Below are positions 19,600 through 30,103 of a stretch of 64,000 nucleotides of DNA, piece after piece. Position 1 is the first letter of the stretch. Each line of letters begins with the position of its first letter. The notes beneath the pieces were generated by a model, which made no database searches, was not told the DNA's origin, and saw nothing but the letters and a program-made list of their open reading frames with translations. A program made the translations under genes and the position numbers. This DNA comes from Idiomarina aminovorans (GTDB lineage: Bacteria > Pseudomonadota > Gammaproteobacteria > Enterobacterales > Alteromonadaceae), in NCBI RefSeq assembly GCF_023155095.1, contig NZ_JAKNDA010000001.1:682001-746000 (forward strand), read 5' to 3'.

Positions 19600-20187
19600 T
19601 TAGTCAGCTGCCCCTAACTGCTTTAAAATCATTTCTTCAAAGCGCAATAGTGGCAACATAGAACGTTGTACTTTGGCTCGCAGCAATGAACCCTGCCAAC
19701 CAGAAAGGATAAATGCGCCCATCTGATCGGTGTCAACATTCTGCCCAATTTGTCCCGCTTCTTGCGCGGCTTTCAGACACCGTGCAATACGTTGTTCCCA
19801 GTCAGAAAAAATAGCATCTAACCGTTCGCGAAAAAGCGCACTTTGCGACGCCATTTCCTGACCTAGGTTGCCTATCAGGCAGCCCTTAGAAAAATCACAC
19901 GACTTCAAATCCTCAACCGAGCGGCGTAAATAATTACGCAGACGATCAACGGGCTGTAGTTCTTCGTTTGCCAACGTTTCACTCATGCGCGCTTCATAGT
20001 CCTGAGCGTAAGTTTCAATCACCGCCAGACCAAAATCATTTTTACTTTTGAAGTAATGATAAAAAGATCCTTTAGGCACCTGTGCTTCGCTTAGGATTTT
20101 ATTCAGCCCGGTGCTGCCGAACCCGTGTATTGAGATAAGGTCAGCACCAATTGCAATGATATGTTGTCGTGTGTCGTTCTTTGTCAT
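19600..20187 (-). CDS. TetR/AcrR-family repressor (AcuR/NemR-like)
   Basis: The start was set at MTKNDTRQHI (195 residues). The helix-turn-helix includes GFGSTGLNKIL and the AQVPKGSFYHYFKSKNDFGLAVI signature, after which the ligand domain begins. The wording resembles the AcuR/NemR/LfrR group that senses electrophiles. A Cys-containing stretch (LKSCDFSKGCLIGNL) is in the place where NemR-type proteins carry their reactive cysteines. It is encoded upstream of an SDR and has a palindrome just before its start, so autoregulation and control of the SDR are likely. An ATG-like upstream extension to 20223 exists but would include the operator. Confidence 0.9.
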   Translation of the reverse strand: MTKNDTRQHIIAIGADLISIHGFGSTGLNKILSEAQVPKGSFYHYFKSKNDFGLAVIETYAQDYEARMSETLANEELQPVDRLRNYLRRSVEDLKSCDFSKGCLIGNLGQEMASQSALFRERLDAIFSDWEQRIARCLKAAQEAGQIGQNVDTDQMGAFILSGWQGSLLRAKVQRSMLPLLRFEEMILKQLGAAD

Positions 20188-20198
20188 GTCGCCAATAT

Positions 20199-20213
20199 TA
20201 GACCAGTCGTCTA
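20199..20213. promoter_or_regulatory. NemR-box-like operator of the tetR-SDR unit
   Basis: TAGAC-CAGTC-GTCTA, a perfect 5+5 inverted repeat, lies 12 bases before the repressor start. The arms match the TAGACC/GGTCTA type of site used by NemR-like TetR proteins. Confidence 0.62.
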
Positions 20214-20243
20214 GAAAGTTCAAGTTAAACCGTTAAGGCCTTA

Positions 20244-21224
20244 TTATAACGCTTCCGCAATAGGTTCCGGCCAGACGCTGCATTGAACCTTAGCAATATG
20301 GTCACTTTGCAGTATTTGCATAACCACACGCGACTGCCCTATTCCTCCGCCAATGGTTAAGGGCAACTCTCCCGCTAATAATGATTGATGCCAAGGTAGT
20401 TGAAGCTTCTCTTCTTGCTGACAAATAGCCAACTGATGCTTTAATGCTTGCTGGTTCACACGAATGCCCATTGATGACAGCTCCAGCGCGTCACCTAATG
20501 CCGGGTGCCAGACAAGAATATCGCCATTGAGTCCGGTACTGCCCTGCTCGTTGACTGAACTCCAGTCATCATAATCCGGTGCTCTGACATCGTGTGCATA
20601 ACCATGACTGAGCTCCCCGCCAATGCCGACCAAAAATACGGCGCCATACTGTTTAACGACTTCACGCTCACGTTGTTTGGCGCTCAGCGTAGGGTAAGCC
20701 TTTATCAAGTCCTCTGCATGAACCACCTTAATTGTGTCTGGCAAGTTGCATGCGCCACCGTATTGTTCAATATACTGCTGCTCGGTTTGCTGCAGAGCCG
20801 AATAAATGCGTTCAACGGTCTGAATTAGAAATTCCAGCGAGCGCTGTTGTTGGGTTATTACCTTTTCCCAATCCCACTGGTCAACATACACCGAATGCAC
20901 AGGACTCAGATCTTCCTCGTCCGGTCTCAGTGCTTTCATCTGGGTAACGATGCCTTCACCGGCACCAAAACCATAACGCCCCAGGGTGTAACGCTTCCAT
21001 TTGGCTAACGAGTGCACCACTTCATATTTCTTGCCGGGAACCGCTTTCACGTTAACCGCAACCGCTTTTTCCCAGCCCGACAAATCATCCTGAACGCCAC
21101 TGCCATGTTCACTAAGTAGTGGTGACTGCACTTCAATAAGCCCCAGTTGCAGCTGCAACTCTTCGGTAAAGCTGTTTTTGACACATTGAATTTTTTGCTG
21201 CTGTAACATGTACTGTGATTTCAT
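20244..21224 (-). CDS. asnA: Aspartate-ammonia ligase AsnA
   Basis: AsnA makes asparagine from aspartate, ammonia and ATP. The start at [13 protein letters not shown] follows GGAG at good distance and gives 326 residues, the family length (330 in E. coli). Class-II-synthetase-like segments are present: [49 protein letters not shown] and the C-terminal [15 protein letters not shown]. It is divergent from asnC, as in E. coli. No terminator separates its end from the tetR-type gene downstream. Confidence 0.96.
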   Translation of the reverse strand: MKSQYMLQQQKIQCVKNSFTEELQLQLGLIEVQSPLLSEHGSGVQDDLSGWEKAVAVNVKAVPGKKYEVVHSLAKWKRYTLGRYGFGAGEGIVTQMKALRPDEEDLSPVHSVYVDQWDWEKVITQQQRSLEFLIQTVERIYSALQQTEQQYIEQYGGACNLPDTIKVVHAEDLIKAYPTLSAKQREREVVKQYGAVFLVGIGGELSHGYAHDVRAPDYDDWSSVNEQGSTGLNGDILVWHPALGDALELSSMGIRVNQQALKHQLAICQQEEKLQLPWHQSLLAGELPLTIGGGIGQSRVVMQILQSDHIAKVQCSVWPEPIAEAL

Positions 21225-21295
21225 AAGTACTCCAATCATTAATAAAAAGCGAAAAATACTATTCAATTAACACCTTAAACGACTTTTTATTCAAT

Positions 21296-21367
21296 AAGCT
21301 TTAACAAAAATAGCTTTCATTATTGTTTTTCGTTAGTTTATAGGAACATTATTTAATAAAGCTTTAA
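21296..21367. repeat. Paired AAGCTTTAA in the asnA/asnC divergent region
   Basis: The nonamer AAGCTTTAA occurs at 21296-21304 and 21359-21367, 63 bases apart, near six helical turns, in a very AT-rich divergent promoter region. AsnC itself is the obvious candidate binder, but the region is so AT-rich that chance is not excluded. Confidence 0.35.
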
Positions 21368-21373
21368 TAAAAC

Positions 21374-21844
21374 ATGAAAAAATCGCCTGAAAATTATCAA
21401 ATCGATGATCTAGATCGTTCAATACTCCAGAGCTTAATGGAGGATGCCCGTACTCCCTATGCAGAACTTGCTAAACGCTATAAGGTAAGCCCTGCAACCA
21501 TCCACGTTCGCGTTGAAAAGATGAAACGCACGGGGATTATTGATGGCACGCGTTTACAGATAAACGCCAAACGCTTAGGCTACGATGTTTGTTGCTTTAT
21601 TGGCATTACCTTAAAAAGCGCGGGGGATTACCCAACCGCAATCGAAAAGCTGGAGAGGCTGGAAGAGGTCATAGAAGCCTATTACACGACGGGACAATAC
21701 AATGTCTTTATTAAAATTATGACGCCGTCAATTAACGAATTACAACATACACTGATTAACCGAATTCAGGCTATTGATGAAATACAATCGACAGAAACGC
21801 TCATTTCATTGCAGCAGCCCATTAACAGAGACATACAACCATGA
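21374..21844 (+). CDS. asnC: Transcriptional regulator AsnC
   Basis: AsnC activates asnA and responds to asparagine. The 156-residue protein has the AsnC text [23 protein letters not shown] and [14 protein letters not shown] in its helix-turn-helix and the RAM domain with [15 protein letters not shown]. Its divergence from asnA confirms AsnC over Lrp. Unusually, its stop overlaps the selD start (ATGA), which couples it to the selenium genes. Confidence 0.94.
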   Translation: MKKSPENYQIDDLDRSILQSLMEDARTPYAELAKRYKVSPATIHVRVEKMKRTGIIDGTRLQINAKRLGYDVCCFIGITLKSAGDYPTAIEKLERLEEVIEAYYTTGQYNVFIKIMTPSINELQHTLINRIQAIDEIQSTETLISLQQPINRDIQP

Positions 21845-22881
21845 GTCACAACATTAAGTTAACTGAATACAGCCACAGTGCCGGCTGCGGCTGTAAAATA
21901 TCGCCGCAGGTGTTATCCACTATTTTGCAAAGCAAACTGGACATAGCACCCGATCCGAAATTATTAGTAGGCAACAGCACCCGTGACGATGCGGCTGCGT
22001 ACGACATGGGTAATAATCAGGTGGTATTAAGTACCACTGACTTTTTTATGCCCATTTGTGACGACCCGTTTGATTTTGGCCGCATCGCTGCAACCAATGC
22101 CATTAGCGACATTTACGCCATGGGCGGAAAGCCGTTAATGGCTATCGCCATTTTCGGCTGGCCAATCAACAAACTGCCAGCCGAAGTCGCGCAACAAGTT
22201 ATTGATGGCGGTCGGCAGGCCTGCGCCGATGCCGGCATTATGCTTGCCGGCGGACACAGTATTGATGCACCCGAACCCATTTTCGGACTGGCAGTAACCG
22301 GACAGGTCGAGAAACAAAAACTCAAACAAAATGATACGGCCCGCGCCGGCGATGTACTCATGCTGACCAAACCTCTCGGTGTTGGTATTCTGACGACCGC
22401 ACAGAAGCAGAAAAAGCTCTTACCCGAACATAGCGGCATCGCAATTGAAACAATGTGCCAACTGAACCATATTGGCAGTGTCTTCGCTGATTTAGACGGT
22501 GTTCATGCCATGACCGATGTCACCGGCTTTGGTTTGGCCGGGCATTTAATTGAAATGGCTGAAGGTGCAGACCTTTATGCAACCGTTCAATTCGATGATA
22601 TCCCGACTTTACCTCATGTTCATGATTACCTGCGCCAGGGGTGTATTCCCGGCGGTAGCTTGCGTAATTTCGACAGTTACGGACAGCATATTGGGCCGGT
22701 ACCTGAACACCAGCGCAACCTGCTCTGTGACCCACAAACCTCCGGCGGTCTACTCATTAGTGTTGCTAAAGAAGACGTCGAAACGCTTTATCAAGTTTGC
22801 CGTGAACACAATCAACCTGTTTACGTTATTGGTGAGCTATCTCAGCACGAATCACAACAACATCGGGTGGTCGTTGAATAA
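21841..22881 (+). CDS. selD: Selenide, water dikinase SelD
   Basis: SelD makes selenophosphate from selenide and ATP. The 346-residue protein has the flexible catalytic loop HSAGCGCKI with Cys (not Sec), the ATP-binding [21 protein letters not shown], and the AIR-synthase fold segments [19 protein letters not shown] and [11 protein letters not shown]. Its start overlaps the asnC stop and selU follows without a gap. No selA or selB is in the window, so here the selenophosphate is most directly used for tRNA 2-selenouridine. Confidence 0.96.
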   Translation: MSHNIKLTEYSHSAGCGCKISPQVLSTILQSKLDIAPDPKLLVGNSTRDDAAAYDMGNNQVVLSTTDFFMPICDDPFDFGRIAATNAISDIYAMGGKPLMAIAIFGWPINKLPAEVAQQVIDGGRQACADAGIMLAGGHSIDAPEPIFGLAVTGQVEKQKLKQNDTARAGDVLMLTKPLGVGILTTAQKQKKLLPEHSGIAIETMCQLNHIGSVFADLDGVHAMTDVTGFGLAGHLIEMAEGADLYATVQFDDIPTLPHVHDYLRQGCIPGGSLRNFDSYGQHIGPVPEHQRNLLCDPQTSGGLLISVAKEDVETLYQVCREHNQPVYVIGELSQHESQQHRVVVE

Positions 22882-23886
22882 ATGACGAACCAGTGGATAA
22901 CTCAATCACAATTTGACCAACTTTTTATCGACAATACCCCGTTGCTTGACTTGAGGGCGCCTTCAGAGTTTAAAAAAGGCGCCTTTCATTCAGCCGTCAA
23001 TAAACCTTTAATGACAGATGACGAGCGCGCAAAAGTCGGGACCTGCTACAAACAACATGGCCAGAAAGCAGCTATTGCTTTGGGTCATGAGCTGGTCAGT
23101 GGCGACACTAAGCAACAGAGAATAGATGACTGGAAAGCTTTTTTTGTAACTCATCCTAAAGGCGTAATCTATTGTTTTCGGGGCGGTCTACGTTCTCAGA
23201 TAGTACAACAGTGGTTACACGACGAAGGCGTTGAACGGCCCCGTGTTGAAAGCGGGTATAAAGCCCTGAGGCAACACCTGATTCAACGTACCGAAAAGCT
23301 GGTTCGCAGTTTTCACTGGATTGTGGTTAGCGGTCGTACCGGCTGTCAAAAAACGCAATTCATTAAGCGCAAATCTCACTCCATTGATTTAGAGGGGCTA
23401 GCGCACCACAGAGGCTCAGCGTTCGGACGGCACCCCGAGCCACAACCGACCCAGATTGACTTCGAAAACCAGTTGGCAGTTGAACTTCTCAAACTCAAAG
23501 CTCAGGGTGCCAATACCGTTTATATCGAAGATGAAGGCAGTCACATAGGGTCTGTCTCCATTCCTGAATGTTTACAGCAGGCGACTCAAAAAGCCGAACG
23601 TCACCCCATTGAGTCAACTCTGGAACAACGTGTTGACGTTATTTTTCAGGAATATGTTGTTGAAACAGAGAACCGCTATCCATCACGCGAACAATTCGAG
23701 CACTACTTATTAGACAGTTTAAGCCGCACCCGTAAACGTTTAGGTGACCTTCGTTTCCGCCAGCTATTCAGCAAGCTCCAGCAAGCCTTAAAGCACAACA
23801 GTCAGGCGCTCCATAAACAATGGATAGAAGGGTTACTGGTCGACTACTACGACCCTATGTACGACTACCAAATGAAAAAGCGATAA
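22882..23886 (+). CDS. selU: tRNA 2-selenouridine synthase SelU (altered Walker A)
   Basis: SelU (MnmH/YbbB) replaces sulfur by selenium at U34 of tRNAs for Lys, Glu and Gln. The 334-residue protein has a rhodanese domain with active Cys in VIYCFRGGLRSQIVQQWL and a P-loop domain with SIDLEGLAHHRGSAFG. The P-loop, TGSGKT in E. coli, reads TGCQKT (about residues 151-156): the glycine before the lysine is Gln. The C-terminus stops soon after DYYDPMYDYQMKK, some 20 residues before the E. coli end. Start ATG directly follows the selD TAA. The reduced P-loop raises doubt about full activity. Confidence 0.92.
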   Translation: MTNQWITQSQFDQLFIDNTPLLDLRAPSEFKKGAFHSAVNKPLMTDDERAKVGTCYKQHGQKAAIALGHELVSGDTKQQRIDDWKAFFVTHPKGVIYCFRGGLRSQIVQQWLHDEGVERPRVESGYKALRQHLIQRTEKLVRSFHWIVVSGRTGCQKTQFIKRKSHSIDLEGLAHHRGSAFGRHPEPQPTQIDFENQLAVELLKLKAQGANTVYIEDEGSHIGSVSIPECLQQATQKAERHPIESTLEQRVDVIFQEYVVETENRYPSREQFEHYLLDSLSRTRKRLGDLRFRQLFSKLQQALKHNSQALHKQWIEGLLVDYYDPMYDYQMKKR

Positions 23887-23980
23887 GCATCGCTAAAAAT
23901 CTGCGACTTGCCGAAAACTACAGTCATCCTGCGCACCTTTTGTTATGGTGATGGAATAATAACACCAAGAGGATTTATCT

Positions 23981-26599
23981 ATGTTGAAGCGAATGTTAAG
24001 CCGCATTACCGCGGCCGCATTGGTCGCCGTTGCACTGCCCTCTCTGGCAGCAACACAAGACCTGTCGTATTACCTGCCACAAGATGTCAGTTACAACCCT
24101 GAAATTACCAAACCCAAAGATGTACTCGGTTACCAGGTTGGTCAGTGGCACGCCCGTCCTGAACAAATTGTGAAATATATGGAAGTTCTGGCCGAAGAGT
24201 CAGACCGCATTACATTAGAAATGACAGGTCGTACGCATGAGCAACGCCCACTGTTACTGCTGACGGTAACGTCCGAAGATAATCATAACAATATTGATGA
24301 TGTGCGCGAACGTCACCTGGCGGCTGCCGATCCAAGTCGCGATGCTGACCCGGACAACACGCCGGTAGTTATGTACATGGGTTACAGCATTCATGGTGAT
24401 GAATCCAGTGGCAGTAATGCTGCGATACTTTTCGCTTACTACCTTGCGGCTGCTCAAGGCGAAGCCATTGATGAGCTTTTAACTGACTCAGTTATTTTGC
24501 TAGACCCGGCGTTTAACCCGGACGGTTTAGCCCGCTTTGCACAATGGGCAAACCAGCATCGCAGTCAAAACCTGGTTGCCGACCCTCAACATCGTGAGCA
24601 CGTACAGCCTTTTACCCGTGGTCGGGTTAACCATTACTGGTTTGATATGAACCGTGACTGGTTGTTATTGCAGCACCCAGAATCACGTGCCCGTATTGCT
24701 AACTTTCAGAAATGGAAACCAAACGTACTGACCGATTACCACGAAATGGGAACCAACAGCACCTATTTCTTTCAGCCCGGCATTCCTTCGCGCAAAAACC
24801 CGTTAACACCGGATGAAAACGTGCGTTTAACCGAAATTTTAGCCGCTGAACACGCTGATTCGCTGGATGATATTGGCAGCCTATATTACACCGAAGAATC
24901 ATTTGATGACTTTTACTACGGCAAAGGCTCCACTTATCCTGACATTCAGGGGGCCGTCGGCATATTATTCGAACAAGCTTCCAGCCGCGGACACTTACAG
25001 GATTCCGTTAACGGCGAGGTCAGCTTCCCGTTTACTATCCGTAACCAGTTTGTCGCCTCACTCAGTACTATTTATGGCACGCATAAAAACAAGAGCCGTT
25101 TTATTGAGTTTCAGGAAAGTGCCTATGACCAGGGGATGGAAGCCGCTAAAGCAGCCAACTTTGAAGGCTACCTAATTGGCGATTCAAGCGATCCCTCCCG
25201 GGTCGAAGGTTTACTGGAAATATTTAAACAGCACGGCATTAAAGCCTACCGAGTAGAGAAAGATATTGAAAAAAATGGTACTCAATTTGAGGCCGGCAGC
25301 AGCTATTACGTGCCTTTGGCGCAACCACAATATGGCCTGATTCAGGGTATTTTCAGTACCCGCAAGAACTTTCCCAATAACACCTTCTATGATGTATCAG
25401 GCTGGACTCTGCCACTGGCGTTCAATGTGCCCTTTGAGACTCACCGTGGACGCATTCAAATCGCTGATAATGCCTGGAATGCGCCAAAACGTAAGACATC
25501 CGCATTAACCGACGCCTATGCTTACGCATTTAACTGGAACGATTACCATGCGCCAGGCCTGTTACAGGAGCTGTTAGAACAAGATATTCACGTTCGTCAA
25601 ACCACTAAACCTTTCACTGTGCAAGCAGAGCAAGGTCGTCAACAGTTCGCCGCCGGCTCTATTATTGTGCCGAAAGCGTATCAGCAACATAACTGGCACG
25701 AGGTACAGCGTCGTCTTGCAACTGCCGCTAAAGCCAAAGGCATTCACGTAACCTCAATTGAAACCGGTTTAACACCCGGGGGCGTTGACCTGGGTAGCCG
25801 CAATATTCAGCCGGTAGAAGAACCCAGTGTCATGATGCTAACCGGCTCAGGGGTAAATCTTTATGAAGCAGGCGAAACCTGGTACTACCTTGACCGCCAT
25901 GTAGGCATTCCACTTTCTATGGTCGATACCGAGCGCCTGGCAAGAGCTGACTTAACGCGTTACAGCCATATTATTATGGTTGACGGCCATTACCGTAATA
26001 TTGATAAAAAGCTGCGTAATAAAATCCAACAATGGGTTTATCAAGGTGGAACTATCATTGGCCAACGTGGCGCAGCTGAGTGGCTGGCAGAGAATGAAAT
26101 TCTGCGCACGCATTTCATCGATGACAGCGTCTTTGAGGATGCGTTTGCTAAAAATCGTTTAAGCTACGATGACCGCGACGACTTTTATTCCGAGCAACGT
26201 ATTGCCGGAGCCATATTTTCAATGGATGTAGATACCTCTCACCCACTGTTTTTTGGCTTCCCTCGTGAGCAAATGCCGGTGTTTAAAAACTCAACGGCAG
26301 CCATGGAAGAGCCTGAATCACCTTTTGTTTCGGTTGCCCGTTATTCAGAACAACCGCTTATGAGTGGTTATACCGATAAACGCAACCGGGAAATATTAAA
26401 AGGCAAAACCAATATTGCCGCACACCGCCTCGGCGACGGTCAGGTTATTGGGTTTGCGGATAACATAAATTTCCGTGCTTACTTCTGGGGAACGGCAAAA
26501 CTGCTCAGTAACGCAATTTACCTGGCTCCTCGTATTCAGGTTTACGCAAAAAAACTGGACGATAAAGCAGCGGCAGATGCGGCAGCTGAAGCCCATTAA
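23981..26599 (+). CDS. Exported M14-family zinc carboxypeptidase
   Basis: This 872-residue secreted peptidase has a signal peptide (RITAAALVAVALPSLAA) and a catalytic domain with the zinc motif HGDE (about residues 137-141 in GYSIHGDESSG), the Arg/Asn-containing FDMNRDWLLLQHPES, the third ligand His in TDYHEMG, and the Glu in GILFEQASSRG. The long C-terminal half has a Rossmann-like or amidotransferase-like part seen in this peptidase subgroup. The start has AGAGG upstream. It acts in the periplasm or outside. A strong terminator follows, so it is monocistronic. Confidence 0.9.
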   Translation: MLKRMLSRITAAALVAVALPSLAATQDLSYYLPQDVSYNPEITKPKDVLGYQVGQWHARPEQIVKYMEVLAEESDRITLEMTGRTHEQRPLLLLTVTSEDNHNNIDDVRERHLAAADPSRDADPDNTPVVMYMGYSIHGDESSGSNAAILFAYYLAAAQGEAIDELLTDSVILLDPAFNPDGLARFAQWANQHRSQNLVADPQHREHVQPFTRGRVNHYWFDMNRDWLLLQHPESRARIANFQKWKPNVLTDYHEMGTNSTYFFQPGIPSRKNPLTPDENVRLTEILAAEHADSLDDIGSLYYTEESFDDFYYGKGSTYPDIQGAVGILFEQASSRGHLQDSVNGEVSFPFTIRNQFVASLSTIYGTHKNKSRFIEFQESAYDQGMEAAKAANFEGYLIGDSSDPSRVEGLLEIFKQHGIKAYRVEKDIEKNGTQFEAGSSYYVPLAQPQYGLIQGIFSTRKNFPNNTFYDVSGWTLPLAFNVPFETHRGRIQIADNAWNAPKRKTSALTDAYAYAFNWNDYHAPGLLQELLEQDIHVRQTTKPFTVQAEQGRQQFAAGSIIVPKAYQQHNWHEVQRRLATAAKAKGIHVTSIETGLTPGGVDLGSRNIQPVEEPSVMMLTGSGVNLYEAGETWYYLDRHVGIPLSMVDTERLARADLTRYSHIIMVDGHYRNIDKKLRNKIQQWVYQGGTIIGQRGAAEWLAENEILRTHFIDDSVFEDAFAKNRLSYDDRDDFYSEQRIAGAIFSMDVDTSHPLFFGFPREQMPVFKNSTAAMEEPESPFVSVARYSEQPLMSGYTDKRNREILKGKTNIAAHRLGDGQVIGFADNINFRAYFWGTAKLLSNAIYLAPRIQVYAKKLDDKAAADAAAEAH

Positions 26600-26621
26600 T
26601 TGCTAATATGCAACCAACAAC

Positions 26622-26656
26622 AAACTGCTAAGACGAAAAAGTCTTAGCAGTTTTTT
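26622..26656 (+). terminator. Intrinsic terminator after the M14 peptidase gene
   Basis: AAACTGCTAAGAC pairs with GTCTTAGCAGTTT across a six-base loop, then a T run. Confidence 0.92.
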
Positions 26657-26735
26657 ACACTTCTAAATACTGGTTATTCCTTCAATCATGATCTAGCTTA
26701 CTTATTGAAACTTATCAATAATCAGTGAGGTACAT

Positions 26736-26910
26736 ATGTTACGTTGGGTTCTTACTTTTCTCGTCGTTGCAGTAATTGCCGCTATTCTGGGATTCAGCGG
26801 TATAGCTGGTGCCGCGGCAGAAATCGCTAAAATTATCTTCTAGGATCTTTATTATTCTTTTCGCAGTTTCTCTGGTTGTTCGCTTATTACAGGGCGGTAA
26901 AAGGCACTAG
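26736..26910 (+). pseudogene. DUF1328/YtjA-like small membrane protein, frameshifted
   Basis: The first 35 codons ([20 protein letters not shown], then [15 protein letters not shown]) match the start of the DUF1328 family, whose members are about 54 residues with two membrane helices. A TAG at 26841 ends the frame. Skipping one base there opens a second segment, RIFIILFAVSLVVRLLQGGK, which is the expected second helix and tail, ending at 26908-26910. A single-base insertion near 26841 explains both halves. It may be a real mutation or a sequence error. Confidence 0.72.
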
Positions 26911-27020
26911 CCTTAATCGGTATTAGACATTGGTCGTATGCCATCGGTTATTGAATCTACGCTACAATAACTCGTATTATTCTGTTATCTGTCTAACACT
27001 ACAACAATGAGGCTCATGCC

Positions 27021-28700
27021 ATGAACGCAATTGCAATGATGGTTCTGGGTTTAGGCGCTATGTTTCTCGGTTATGTCTTTTATTCAAAATTCATTGCTGA
27101 GAAAATATTTAAGCTCGATCCGAACTTCAGAACACCCGCTCATGAACTCGAAGACGGCGTTGACTTCGTCCCTACCAATAAATACGTTCTCTGGGGTCAC
27201 CACTTTACTTCTGTTGCTGGCGCAGCACCCATTATAGGCCCTGCTATCGCAGTTATCTGGGGCTGGGTGCCGGCTTTTTTATGGGTCATCTTCGGAACCA
27301 TCTTTTTTGCGGGCGTGCATGATGCTGGCGCTATTTGGGCCAGTAACCGTAATAAAGCAAAATCAATCGGTAACCTCACCGGCGATGTCGTTGGCAAGCG
27401 CTCTCAAACGCTTTTCATGATCGTCATTTTCCTTGTTCTGTTAATGGTTAATGCCGTTTTTGCCACAGCCATCTCCGGCTTACTCATTAAATTCTCAGGC
27501 TCGGTTGTACCCGTTTGGGGCGCCATATTTGTCGCACTTATTATCGGCCAAATTATTTTCCGTAAATGGCTGGGTCTCGGAGTGATATCCATCATTGGTG
27601 TTCTCGCACTTTATGCCCTTATATGGGTCGGCCCGTCATTCCCTGTCCAGTTACCTGAGACCGTTATGGGTGTTAGCGATAACGCTCAATGGGTTCTCAT
27701 TTTATTCGGCTACGCAGCCATCGCTTCATTACTGCCGGTCTGGGTGCTTTTACAGCCCCGCGATTACATTAACGGTCTTCAGCTATTTATTGGTCTTATT
27801 CTGCTTTACGGAGCGACTTTTTTACTGGCTCCCGAAATATCAGCTCCGGCCTTCAACAGTGACGTCCCTGAAGGCACTCCTTCCATGATACCTCTGCTAT
27901 TCGTAACCATAGCTTGTGGCGCTATTTCAGGTTTCCACGGGTTGGTCGCATCCGGTACAACCTCTAAACAATTGGATAAAGAAACCGATGCACGCTTCGT
28001 TGGTTACTTTGGTGCCATTGGCGAAGGCTCTTTATCTCTGGCAACTATTATTGCGGCAACGGCCGGCTTTGCAACGCTGGCAGATTGGCAAGCAGTGTAT
28101 TCTTCTTTCGGGCAAGGGGGCGTCTCTGCGTTCGTCCAGGGTGGTGCAAATATTATTAGCCAGGGTATTGGTCTGGATGTTGGTATTTCAGAAACCCTGC
28201 TTACGGTCATGGCGGTGCTTTTTGCCGGCACAACTATGGATACAGGCCTGCGCTTACAGCGTTACATTTTTCAGGAGTGGGGAAACCTGTATAACATTAA
28301 CTGGATGCAGAAGGCCTTACCAGCAACTCTGCTAGCGGTTGCTAGCTGTTTGTTATTAGCCTTCGGTGCCGGTGGCGCAGACGGTGCCGGCGGCTTAGTT
28401 ATCTGGCCTTTATTTGGTACCACAAATCAGTTGTTGGCCGGTTTAACGCTGCTGGTTATTACCGTAATGCTGGTACGCTTAGGTCGTCCAATGTATTACA
28501 CCCTGTTACCTTTAATCTTCTTGCTGATAATGACCGTATTTGCGCTTATTGTGCAGCTGAAAGGTTTCTACGATAGCGGCGACTGGTTCTTAATGGGCCT
28601 GGATTTAGTGGTATTGGTTGCCGCTATATGGATTGCACTAGAAGCCAGTGCGGGTCTGACGAAACTCCGCAAAGCGCAAAAAGCCCAGAAACAAGAGTAA
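27021..28700 (+). CDS. cstA: CstA-family carbon-starvation transporter (short type)
   Basis: CstA-family proteins are inner-membrane carriers implicated in pyruvate and peptide uptake. The 559-residue protein has the family core YVLWGHHFTSVAGAAPIIGP, FFAGVHDAGAIWASNRN, SGFHGLVASGTTSKQLDKE and LFAGTTMDTGLRLQRYIFQE, and about 14 hydrophobic segments. It is shorter than E. coli CstA (701) but typical for the short branch. The C-terminus is basic (KLRKAQKAQKQE). The next gene starts 15 bases on, so the two are co-transcribed. Confidence 0.93.
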   Translation: MNAIAMMVLGLGAMFLGYVFYSKFIAEKIFKLDPNFRTPAHELEDGVDFVPTNKYVLWGHHFTSVAGAAPIIGPAIAVIWGWVPAFLWVIFGTIFFAGVHDAGAIWASNRNKAKSIGNLTGDVVGKRSQTLFMIVIFLVLLMVNAVFATAISGLLIKFSGSVVPVWGAIFVALIIGQIIFRKWLGLGVISIIGVLALYALIWVGPSFPVQLPETVMGVSDNAQWVLILFGYAAIASLLPVWVLLQPRDYINGLQLFIGLILLYGATFLLAPEISAPAFNSDVPEGTPSMIPLLFVTIACGAISGFHGLVASGTTSKQLDKETDARFVGYFGAIGEGSLSLATIIAATAGFATLADWQAVYSSFGQGGVSAFVQGGANIISQGIGLDVGISETLLTVMAVLFAGTTMDTGLRLQRYIFQEWGNLYNINWMQKALPATLLAVASCLLLAFGAGGADGAGGLVIWPLFGTTNQLLAGLTLLVITVMLVRLGRPMYYTLLPLIFLLIMTVFALIVQLKGFYDSGDWFLMGLDLVVLVAAIWIALEASAGLTKLRKAQKAQKQE

Positions 28701-28715
28701 ACAGGAGTGAGTAGC

Positions 28716-28988
28716 ATGAACATTCAGTCAATTCGCCGTTGGTTCAGTCGGGCAAGTGACTTAGCCAATGAATTTTACAATGCGCCCTACCGCTCAGCTA
28801 TTGCCCGGGCAAAGCGCGATGAAGACGATTTGTTCATGCTACTGGTTTTTTCTGAAATGATGGGCGTGCCGAATCCGGCCGCCTATTACACGCTGGAACT
28901 TCAACCGCTGATGTTAGAACGTTTCCACGAGTGGCATCAGCGCATGGGAATGGAGCACTCACCGCTCGATCATTTCCGCTGTTGCTAA
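28716..28988 (+). CDS. Small CC-ending protein (cory-CC-star type) downstream of cstA
   Basis: The ATG at 28716 follows AGGAG and gives 90 residues; a GTG at 28707 is less likely. The protein is helical, soluble-looking, with ANEFYNAPYRSAIARAKRDE and AYYTLELQPLMLERFHEWH, and it ends RCC directly before the stop. To my recollection such small proteins, named for an invariant terminal CC, sit beside short CstA and an ArsA/Get3-like ATPase. The terminal cysteine pair suggests metal binding or disulfide chemistry, but no function is proven. It may be a partner of either neighbour. Confidence 0.75.
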   Translation: MNIQSIRRWFSRASDLANEFYNAPYRSAIARAKRDEDDLFMLLVFSEMMGVPNPAAYYTLELQPLMLERFHEWHQRMGMEHSPLDHFRCC

Positions 28989-30033
<1,045 letters not shown>

Positions 30034-30103
30034 TGACCATTTTACGGTTATTGAAGAAGTAAAAAGACCAATAGAAAAATTGCCTTAACTGCTGCCGATT
30101 CGT

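Noticed and set aside
21841-22881. Selenocysteine in SelD
   Set aside because: The catalytic loop reads GCGCK with sense codons; no in-frame TGA is present.
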